Assembly: GCA_031376505.1 (NCBI GenBank)
Contig: JANMDX010000328.1
Location: forward strand, 1-64,000
Direction: 5' to 3'
DNA from: CADEFD01 sp031376505
GTDB lineage: Bacteria > Acidobacteriota > Vicinamibacteria > Vicinamibacterales > UBA2999
DNA: 64,000 nt
Shown: positions 7,603 through 14,692 of the stretch, in pieces
Position numbering within the stretch: the first letter of the stretch is position 1
Layout: each line of letters starts with the position of its first letter
Made by a program: the position numbers and the translations under genes
Notes under the pieces: model-generated
Database searches by the model: none
Told to the model about the DNA's origin: nothing
Seen by the model: the letters and a program-made list of their open reading frames with translations, nothing else

Positions 7603-8373
7603 ATGCAGCTTGCCCTGCCTCTGATACCCGCTTCGTCCCTGCTCGAGGCCGCCACCACTCCGGTGTCGCAGCCCTCGAACCGGCCCTCGTTGCCGGGTGC
7701 TCAGGGGCCCCTGCCGCACGCGCCGCCCGAGATCGAGTTCGTCCGCCGGCGCGGCGCCCGTCGCTACATCCTGCGCGTGATGGACGACGGGACGTTGCGG
7801 GTGACGGTGCCGTGGTGGGGCAGCCGGCGGGAGGCCAGGCAGTTCGCCGAATCGCAGGAGGCCTGGGTCGCACGGCAGCGGGCTGCACGGTCGGCCCGCC
7901 CGGTGCTGCCGTGGGGCGCCGCCGGCGCCGTTCTCGTCGACGGCGTGCCGCACCATGTGACCGATCTCGGTGAAGGCCGCATGGCCCTCGGCGCACATGT
8001 CGTGGAGGCGTGCGTGGCGCCGGGCGGTGATCCCGGTGGCGCCGTGCGCGCCTGGCTGCGGGGGCGGGCCGTCACGCACTTGCCGGTCGAGTTGTCCGCG
8101 TTGGCCGAGCGTCACGCCATCGACGTGACGCGGATTGTGATTCGCGACCAGCGCTCACGCTGGGGGTCGTGCTCCAGGCGCGGCACGATCTCGCTCAACT
8201 GGCGCCTCGTGCAGACGCCGCCGTTCGTGCGAGAGTACGTGCTGTTGCACGAGTTGATGCACCGCCGCGAGCTGAATCACTCCGCGCGTTTCTGGCGCCT
8301 GGTGGCGGCCGCCTGTCCACGCCACGTCGACGCGCGACGCTGGCTGCGCGACGAAGGCGCGTTGCTGTTCTGA
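7603..8373 (+). CDS. YgjP-like (DUF45/M48) zinc metallopeptidase
   Basis: 256 aa. The C-terminal half carries the family signature: RSRWGSCSRRGTISLNWRL near residue 185, then the zinc-binding helix VLLHELMHRRELNHS around 213-227 and the downstream W and H residues. This matches YgjP/SprT-like DUF45 proteins, soluble cytosolic metalloproteases of poorly known substrate. The N-terminal 45 residues are low complexity and variable. It begins 7 bp after the PagL-like gene and is probably in the same transcript. Confidence 0.87.
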   Translation: MQLALPLIPASSLLEAATTPVSQPSNRPSLPGAQGPLPHAPPEIEFVRRRGARRYILRVMDDGTLRVTVPWWGSRREARQFAESQEAWVARQRAARSARPVLPWGAAGAVLVDGVPHHVTDLGEGRMALGAHVVEACVAPGGDPGGAVRAWLRGRAVTHLPVELSALAERHAIDVTRIVIRDQRSRWGSCSRRGTISLNWRLVQTPPFVREYVLLHELMHRRELNHSARFWRLVAAACPRHVDARRWLRDEGALLF

Positions 8374-8397
8374 GTCGCGCCGCGCGTGCGGCGCTGG

Positions 8398-9855
8398 TCA
8401 GCTGGTGCGGGGCGGCGTCGGGGCGGGGGCGGGCGTCTTGGTGGCGAAGCCTTTGCGCGTCATGGCGCCCCAATCGGAGCGGCCACGCATGTACTTCACG
8501 AGCCCGCGTAGCCGCCAGTAGACCGTCATCTGCCGGAAGCCGAGGTTCTCGGCAATGCTCCACCAGACGAGCCACGCCAGATCGCCAGGCCGTCGATAGC
8601 GCAAGAACGCCGTCTGGTCGAGCAGCAGCGTCGCCACGCTCAGAATCAGGCCGATGCCAATCGCCAAGGCGAAGAACAGGAGCGCGAACGTGCGGTCGAT
8701 GAGACCCACGGCAAGCGAGGCCGCCAGAATGACGAGGCCCAAGGCCTCCACAATCGGCGCCAGCAGCTCCACCAGCACGAAGTAGGGAAACACGACCAGA
8801 CCCATCGCGCCGTACGTCGGATTGCCGATCAGGCGCCGATGCCGCCACAGCGTGTCGGTGAGACCGCGGTGCCAGCGGTCACGCTGGCGGCCAAGCACCC
8901 CCCACGACTCCGGCACTTCCGTCCAGGCCGTAGGATCGGGTACGAATACGACTTTGCTGGCCGTGCCGCGCTCGTAGCCGAGCCGTCGCAGTCGCACCAC
9001 GAGTTCCATGTCCTCGCCGACCGTGTCGTGCAGCCAGCCGCCGGACGCGATCATCGGCTCGCGGCGGAACAGCCCGAACGCCCCGGAGATGATGAGGTTG
9101 CCGCCCAGACGGTTGAGGCCGAGGCGTCCCAGCAGGAACGCGCGCAGGTACTCGACCACCTGCACACCCGCCAGCAACGAGCGCGGCACCGTGACGTCGA
9201 GCACACGGCCGTTTTTGGTCTCGACGGCGTTCACCGGCCGGATGGTGCCGCCGGTGGCCACCACGTTCGGGTCGATCATCATCGGCCGCACGAGACGCAC
9301 GAGCGCGCCCCGCTCGATGAGCGTGTCGGCGTCAATCGCGCACACGAGGTCGCCGCTCGCCAGGTTCAAGCCCACGTTGAGCGCGTCAGCCTTGCCGCCG
9401 TTCAGTTTATCGACGACGACCAGATTGGCGTGGCGCGCCGAGCGGTAGAGCGCGACGACGCCTTTCGTGTGAACCCGCGCCGAATACGCCCGGTAGACCT
9501 CGACCAGAGCGAACTCCTGCGTCAGCACGGCCACGGTGGAGTCCTTGCAGCCGTCGGCAACCACCACGACCTCCAGATTCGGATAGTCGAGCGTGAGCAG
9601 CGACTGCACGCTGGCGGTAATGGTGGCCTCCTCGTTGTACGCCGGGGCCAGGATGCTGATGGTCGGCGCGAGCCGTGACCCGACCACGATGTGGTCGTTG
9701 ATCCCGATGGCCTCGTTGCGCATGCGTCGCATCTCGAATACCGCGGCCACCAGCAGGCCCGTGTAGCAGACGTTGATGAGGCAGAAGTACACGAGCACGG
9801 CCGCTTCCACCGGTCCCATGACAGCCTCGACCGCCACGGCGAGGTACCACATCAT
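8398..9855 (-). CDS. Processive family 2 glycosyltransferase, membrane-bound
   Basis: 485 aa. Two N-terminal membrane segments flank a GT2 domain at about 65-330: VLAPAYNEE, AIDADT near 175 (the DxD sugar-nucleotide site), GEDMELV near 280 (catalytic Asp) and QRDRW near 318 (the QxxRW motif of processive synthases). Several membrane helices follow. This is the pattern of PgaC, cellulose and hyaluronan synthases, which polymerise and extrude a polysaccharide in one step; the sugar cannot be told from sequence. The ATG overlaps the stop of the HEAT gene (ATGA), and the upstream regulator overlaps that gene in turn, so all three form one translationally coupled unit. Confidence 0.9.
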   Translation of the reverse strand: MMWYLAVAVEAVMGPVEAAVLVYFCLINVCYTGLLVAAVFEMRRMRNEAIGINDHIVVGSRLAPTISILAPAYNEEATITASVQSLLTLDYPNLEVVVVADGCKDSTVAVLTQEFALVEVYRAYSARVHTKGVVALYRSARHANLVVVDKLNGGKADALNVGLNLASGDLVCAIDADTLIERGALVRLVRPMMIDPNVVATGGTIRPVNAVETKNGRVLDVTVPRSLLAGVQVVEYLRAFLLGRLGLNRLGGNLIISGAFGLFRREPMIASGGWLHDTVGEDMELVVRLRRLGYERGTASKVVFVPDPTAWTEVPESWGVLGRQRDRWHRGLTDTLWRHRRLIGNPTYGAMGLVVFPYFVLVELLAPIVEALGLVILAASLAVGLIDRTFALLFFALAIGIGLILSVATLLLDQTAFLRYRRPGDLAWLVWWSIAENLGFRQMTVYWRLRGLVKYMRGRSDWGAMTRKGFATKTPAPAPTPPRTS

Positions 9856-10898
9856 GTCGACGCTCCCGCCGCTGCGAGGTCGAGCGCGTAGCGCGCGACG
9901 GCCGACGCCACCTGATCGTCCGAGTCGCGCAGCCGGCGCAGGTAGATCAGGCCCGGCGCGCCAAAGGCACGCAGGCAGAGTGCGGCCTGCCGTCGGACAT
10001 CCCAGGCCGGATCGTGCAGCAACGCGGCCACCCGCGCCGCGGCGGGCCAGTGGCCGAGGCTCGCGAGCGCTCGCAGCGCCGCCTGCCGCACGGCGGGTTC
10101 GGCGTCGCCGAGCGCGCGCGCCACGAGGGCCACGCCATCAGCGCTGCCGAGCGCGCCGAGCAGGAGCACAGCGCGCGAGCGCACGTCGGCATGGGGCGAG
10201 GCCGCGAGGGTGCGGGCCGGCACGAGCAGGCGGGCATCGGCCATCGTGAGCGCGACCTCGAGGGCGCCAAGCAAGCCCGCGTGGTCGGTGGTCGCGATGA
10301 AGGCGATGAGCGGCACGATGGCGTCGTGACCGAGGCGGACGAGCGTGTCTTGCGCGGCAAAGCGGCACCGGCCGTCGCGGTCGCCCAGCATCTGCATCAG
10401 CAGCTCGACGACGGCGGGCTCAGGCCGGTGGATGGCCCACTCCACGGCCTGCGCGCGCACGCTGGCGTTGCGGTCGGCCAGGAGCGGAAGGACGACCGAG
10501 GCCGGGTGGCCGACCAGCGCGCACAGTTTGGCGCCGAACAGGCGGCGCGACCAGAACCAGCTGCGACACAGCTGCTCGGCCTTGCGGAGCAGGCCGGCCT
10601 GCTCCGCAAGCTGGCGCAGGGCCTGGCGCTCCGCGCCGGTCAAATGCGGTGCCAGCTCGCCGAGCAGGTAGATCTGCAGGCGCATCGGCAACCGGACGAA
10701 GTCTCGAGTGAATCGGAGATGTCGCTCGCCTTCGGCCAACGCCTCGCGAAGGGCCGTGCGCACGGCGTCGAGCCGGCCCGCGCTCCACCGCTCGTACCAC
10801 CACCACCACCAGGCATGCGCCACGAGCAACCCCACGCAGGTGGCCAGTGCCATGAACTCGGCGAAGAGCACCATCCGGACGAGCGCGTCAGGAGACAC
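9852..10898 (-). CDS. HEAT-repeat protein with N-terminal membrane anchor
   Basis: 348 aa, GTG start. One hydrophobic helix at about 8-35 ends in a run of five tryptophans and then basic residues, placing the rest in the cytoplasm. From about 125 the protein is a series of HEAT/PBS-lyase-like helical pairs (ADRNASVRAQAVEWA, GDRDGRCRFAAQDTLVRLG, GDAEPAVRQAALRALASLG, HDPAWDVRRQAALCLRAFG). HEAT arrays bind partner proteins. Sitting between a regulator and a polysaccharide synthase, overlapping the first by 11 bp and the second by 4 bp, it is likely a membrane scaffold joining the signal to the synthase; that role is inferred. Confidence 0.88.
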   Translation of the reverse strand: MSPDALVRMVLFAEFMALATCVGLLVAHAWWWWWYERWSAGRLDAVRTALREALAEGERHLRFTRDFVRLPMRLQIYLLGELAPHLTGAERQALRQLAEQAGLLRKAEQLCRSWFWSRRLFGAKLCALVGHPASVVLPLLADRNASVRAQAVEWAIHRPEPAVVELLMQMLGDRDGRCRFAAQDTLVRLGHDAIVPLIAFIATTDHAGLLGALEVALTMADARLLVPARTLAASPHADVRSRAVLLLGALGSADGVALVARALGDAEPAVRQAALRALASLGHWPAAARVAALLHDPAWDVRRQAALCLRAFGAPGLIYLRRLRDSDDQVASAVARYALDLAAAGAST

Positions 10899-13146
10899 TG
10901 GGCGACCCCGCCAGCGCGGAGCGCAGCCGGCGCATCAGCACGGGCAGGCTGACGGGCTTGGTGATGTAGTCGACGGCGCCGAGCTCCATTGCCTTGATCA
11001 TCTCGGCTTCGACCGAGCGCGTCGTCACGACGACCGCCTTGGTGGTCCTAAGGACGCCAGCGACGGCGAGCTGACCGAGGAGCGAAAGGCCATCGAGGCC
11101 GGGCAGCCCCAGTTCCAGCACGATCAGCCGGGCGCGAATCGGCGTGTCCGGGTGGGTGAGCAGATCGAGGGCTTCGCGGCCGTCGCCGATCGTGCGCACG
11201 CGGTGGCCACGCGTCTCGAGGGCGTGTTCGACCAGTGCCGCAAACGGCGCGTCGGCGTCGATCACGATGGCGTCGGCCGTCCAGTCGATGCGCGAGGTTT
11301 CGCCGCGCGTGACCGCCTCCACGCGATTGCCGCCGTGAACCTGTGCGGTCGAGAGCGCGCCTTCGGCGGCTCTGATGAGCGCATTCGCATCGGCGCCGTC
11401 CACGCGGATCTGCGCGATCCCTGCGCTGAACGACGCGGCGACCGTGGACTTGTCGGCCGCCTCGACGGACTGGTCGCGGAAGCCCTCGAGTAGTTCGGCC
11501 ATTCGTTGCACGCCGTCGTCGGCCTTCATCCCGAAGGCGGCGACCACGAATCGTCCAGGGGCGCCGTGCGTCACCAGGTCTTCGGAGCGAAAGGCCCGGC
11601 CCAGCCGGCGTCCGAGCAAGGCCGACAGACGCGCGGCCGATTCTCCGTCGCCCGCCGCGTGCAGCGCGGCGAGTCCATCCACTTCGGTGACCACGATTGA
11701 GAGCGCATGGTTGTAGCGGCGGGCGATGCTGACCATGCGTTCCACCATCGACATGGCAGACCGCAGATAGGGTAGGCGCGTGGAGGGGTCGAGGTCGGCC
11801 GCGAGCCGCTGCGTGCGCCCGCGATCGAGGCGGTTGCGCACGACCGCTGACAGCGAGCCACTCACGGCGGCGATCGGCACGCAGTCGTCTACTCCCGCGT
11901 CAGCGGCCCGCGCTGCGGTTGCAGCGTCGGCGTTCGCTGTGAGCAGCACGACGCTCATGGGCGCGACATCCCAGTCACGGCGCATTGCGCGCGGCACGTG
12001 CAGGGCGCTGCCGCCCGCCAGGGCTTCGTCGAGCACGCACAACTCCGGGCGCGACTGCGTCGCCGCGTTCCAGACGCTTTCGGTGCTGTCGTGGACCTCG
12101 ACGAACGCGCCCGCGCCGGCCAGCACGTCCAGCGTCGTCGCGCGGAGTGCCGCGTCAGCAATGCCCACCAGGATCACGGGCGCCGAGGCCTGTTGCCGGC
12201 GCAGCATGTCGATGGCCTCGTCGACGAGCGCCGCCGGCGCGATCGGCTTGCAGAGTGTGCGCGTGGCCCGGATGGCGTGTGCTCCGGAGCGCTCCAGCAC
12301 CGAGGGTCCTGAGGCAAGCGTGGCGACCGGCGCGTTCGGATGCGCGGCCAGCAGGCGGTTGCGGGCGACCGCGTCGGTCTCACCGACCAGGTCATGGCCG
12401 AGGACGATGACCGACGCGGGCTCGCCGAGGGGCTCATGGAGATGGCGCAGCACCTTGGCGCGCCACCCCCGCACGGCCGCCTCAATGGGCAGTTCGCGCG
12501 CGAGCGTGTCGTCGTCATCGACGACGATTAGGAGCGGCGCGGCGGAACGGCCCGCAGGTGACAGCGCTTCGGGCGGCGGCAACGATCGCAGGGCGTGGTG
12601 CAGGCTCTCGACGATCTGTGAGAGGCGAAGCGCGTTGGCCGTGCCAAGCAGCGTTCCAGCGTCGAGCAGGCCCGCGGCTTCCCAGGCCTGGCGGGCCGCG
12701 TCGCGGGCTTCCACGAGCCAGAGCGACGTGGCCAGTTTGTAGGTGTCGCGAGCGGCCCGTCGACGGGGCGCGGCGTCGAGCCGGCCTTCGAGTGCCGCGA
12801 AGGCCGCGTCTTCGAGCGTCGCGGCACGGGCGGCGAGCGACGAAGTATAGGCGAGCCACACCAGCGTGGCCGACGCGTCGGCGGTCTCGGCCGAGGATGC
12901 TGGCACGGCGCGTGCGACGTCTGCGGCCGGGGCGCTGACGGTGGCCGGCGGGCCGGCTTCAGGTGACGTCGCGGGCCGGGGTTCAAGGCGGGCGGTCTGG
13001 ACGACGGCATCGGAGCGCACCAGCACGTCGATGTCATCTCCCGATTGTGGGGTGGCCACCGGCGTCGCCACTGACGTGCGTCCACCGGCGAAGCCAAGAC
13101 GAAACGGCAGCCGAAGCGTCACGAGTGGCCGATCACCCAGTCCCAT
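10888..13146 (-). CDS. Multi-receiver regulator with degenerate Hpt and GGDEF domains
   Basis: 752 aa. Domain order: disordered Pro/Ala-rich stretch (about 50-92), a Hpt-like helical domain (about 93-190), receiver 1 (204-318), receiver 2 (322-440), GGDEF-like domain (450-612) and receiver 3 (624-745). Key sites are altered. The Hpt phospho-His position reads TYKLATS, with Tyr136. Receiver 1 has Gly250 where the acceptor Asp should be. Receiver 2 keeps an Asp (VLDEAL, 373) but lacks the usual Lys. The GGDEF active site reads GAPGRF. Receiver 3 keeps its acidic pocket and Lys730 but has Glu678 in place of the acceptor Asp (IVLELGLPGLDG). The protein therefore looks like a sensor/scaffold rather than a cyclase. 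It heads the operon with the HEAT protein and the polysaccharide synthase. Confidence 0.85.
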   Translation of the reverse strand: MGLGDRPLVTLRLPFRLGFAGGRTSVATPVATPQSGDDIDVLVRSDAVVQTARLEPRPATSPEAGPPATVSAPAADVARAVPASSAETADASATLVWLAYTSSLAARAATLEDAAFAALEGRLDAAPRRRAARDTYKLATSLWLVEARDAARQAWEAAGLLDAGTLLGTANALRLSQIVESLHHALRSLPPPEALSPAGRSAAPLLIVVDDDDTLARELPIEAAVRGWRAKVLRHLHEPLGEPASVIVLGHDLVGETDAVARNRLLAAHPNAPVATLASGPSVLERSGAHAIRATRTLCKPIAPAALVDEAIDMLRRQQASAPVILVGIADAALRATTLDVLAGAGAFVEVHDSTESVWNAATQSRPELCVLDEALAGGSALHVPRAMRRDWDVAPMSVVLLTANADAATAARAADAGVDDCVPIAAVSGSLSAVVRNRLDRGRTQRLAADLDPSTRLPYLRSAMSMVERMVSIARRYNHALSIVVTEVDGLAALHAAGDGESAARLSALLGRRLGRAFRSEDLVTHGAPGRFVVAAFGMKADDGVQRMAELLEGFRDQSVEAADKSTVAASFSAGIAQIRVDGADANALIRAAEGALSTAQVHGGNRVEAVTRGETSRIDWTADAIVIDADAPFAALVEHALETRGHRVRTIGDGREALDLLTHPDTPIRARLIVLELGLPGLDGLSLLGQLAVAGVLRTTKAVVVTTRSVEAEMIKAMELGAVDYITKPVSLPVLMRRLRSALAGSPSVS

Positions 13147-13322
13147 CCCCTCATGTTTCGGCTCCGGGCTGCACTTGAGCTAGGGGCAACGGCTCCTTAG
13201 ACGGCCCCGCTGCGCGGGATTTTCGGCACGGCTGTACTGGCCCGGCGCAAGTTGCCTGCAGAAACGTCCATCGAACTTCGCAGGAGCGCTGGCGAGCACT
13301 GTCGCAGCGGCCCCGGCCGGGC

Positions 13323-13328
13323 GATAAT
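13323..13328 (+). promoter_or_regulatory. Possible -10 element upstream of the secreted paralogue pair
   Basis: GATAAT, one base from consensus, 20 bp before the ATG at 13349, followed by a purine-rich ribosome site (AGAGGGG). No strong -35 seen. Confidence 0.35.
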
Positions 13329-13348
13329 GAGAAGCCAGAGGGGCGCAT

Positions 13349-14692
13349 ATGTACCTGACACCACGGACTAGCGCTCTCATTGTGGGTGTTTCGGCTGGGT
13401 GGCTGTTGGCAAGCGGCGTGTACACAGGCCAAGCGCCGCCGCCGGCGTCGCTGCCCCCCCAGCAGATGCCGCTGCTGCAAGGCGGCGATCTTCGCTACCT
13501 GGGGCAGTTTACGCTTCCGAACAAGGACGGTGACGGCACGCTGCTGACCTGGGGCGGCACGGCGCTGAGCATGGGTGCCGATGGCGTGTCGTTGTATTTC
13601 GGTTGCCTCTACGGTACGAGGGTCGCGCGCGTCAGCATTCCGAGCGTGGGCGGAGTCGGTACGGTGCTCGAGCCGTGCCGGGGGGTCCCGAACCTGAATG
13701 CCATCAACCCCAACGATCCCAACGCCAAGCTGCTTGGCGGCGTGCTGGCGTGGAACGGCCGCCTGATTCTGTCGGGGTTTGCGTACTACGACGGTGGCGG
13801 CACGGCGACGACCAGTCACTTCGTGGGCGCGGCGATTGCCACGGCGTCAGGGCCCTACAAGGTGGGCACCGAGCAGCCGGGGTTGGTGGCGGGCTACATG
13901 GGCGTCGTTCCGACCGAGTGGCGCACGCTGCTTGGAGGGCCGGCGCTGACGGGCCAGTGCTGCATTGCGATCATCTCGCGGTCGAGCTACGGGCCTTCGG
14001 TGAGCGTGTTCGACCCGGCAGACATCGGTACTCGATCGCCCGTGCCAGCCACGATGCTGGTGGGCTATCCCGAGGCGCATCAGACGGTTGGCACGTATGA
14101 AGGTCCGGGGCCGCTCTACAACGGCTCGACGAAGATGGGCGGCGTCGCGTTTCCGGCGGGCACACGGTCCGTGCTGTTTGTGGGCCGCCAGGGCGGCGCG
14201 TTCTGCTACGGCGAGGGCACGTCGACGCCTTCGCTCCACGGCAAGCCCGTGCCCGATACCGATGGCGCGGTGGCCTATTGCTACGATGAGACCAACAGTG
14301 ACAAGGGAGGACACGGGTTCCCGTATCGGCATCAGGTGTGGGCATATGACGCCGTCGACCTGCTGGCGGTACGGCAGAAGAAGAAGTCGCCCTGGGACGT
14401 GCGTCCGTACACGACCTGGACGCTCACCGAGATGAGCGGAGGCGTCGGCACGGCATCGATGCGCGGCGCCGCCTACGACCCGCAGACGCGCCGGTGGTAC
14501 ATGACCCAGGAGACCGAAGGCGGTAGCCCGACGGTGCACGTTTACGAGGTGCGTGTCGGCGCGTCTTTGTCCGGCCCGCCGGGGAACGCGCTCCTCGCAT
14601 TCGGCGGCGTCCTTTCTGCAATCCCGGGCGGGAACACGAAGGTGGCCGTTGCACAGCTGCCGGTCATTCCTGAAGGGGCGAGGGAACGATGA
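13349..14692 (+). CDS. Secreted protein of unknown family, first paralogue
   Basis: 447 aa. Signal peptide at 1-28 (hydrophobic SALIVGVSAGWLLASGV), then a secreted domain that I do not recognise. It is rich in Gly, Tyr and Trp with repeated beta-strand/turn patterns (FTLPNKDGDGTLLTWGGTAL, LAWNGRLILSGFAYYDGGG, VWAYDAVDLL), compatible with a beta-propeller-like fold. The Cys-Cys pair in GQCCIAII and other Cys suggest disulfides. The C-terminus has a PEP-like end missing a clear sorting motif: a hydrophobic NALLAFGGVLSAI patch followed by Asn/Lys. AGAGGGG lies before the ATG. The stop overlaps the start of its paralogue (ATGA). Function unknown. Confidence 0.78.
   Translation: MYLTPRTSALIVGVSAGWLLASGVYTGQAPPPASLPPQQMPLLQGGDLRYLGQFTLPNKDGDGTLLTWGGTALSMGADGVSLYFGCLYGTRVARVSIPSVGGVGTVLEPCRGVPNLNAINPNDPNAKLLGGVLAWNGRLILSGFAYYDGGGTATTSHFVGAAIATASGPYKVGTEQPGLVAGYMGVVPTEWRTLLGGPALTGQCCIAIISRSSYGPSVSVFDPADIGTRSPVPATMLVGYPEAHQTVGTYEGPGPLYNGSTKMGGVAFPAGTRSVLFVGRQGGAFCYGEGTSTPSLHGKPVPDTDGAVAYCYDETNSDKGGHGFPYRHQVWAYDAVDLLAVRQKKKSPWDVRPYTTWTLTEMSGGVGTASMRGAAYDPQTRRWYMTQETEGGSPTVHVYEVRVGASLSGPPGNALLAFGGVLSAIPGGNTKVAVAQLPVIPEGARER
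13667..14213 (+). repeat. Near-identical 547 bp block, copy 1
   Basis: Aligns without gaps to 14956-15502 (offset 1289). By eye I count about 17 base differences, while sequence on both sides has drifted much further. It codes for the core domain of the first secreted paralogue. Confidence 0.9.

Noticed and set aside
13151..13819. Minus-strand frame over the start of the secreted paralogue
   Set aside because: Overlaps a convincing signal-peptide gene and has no protein-like features.
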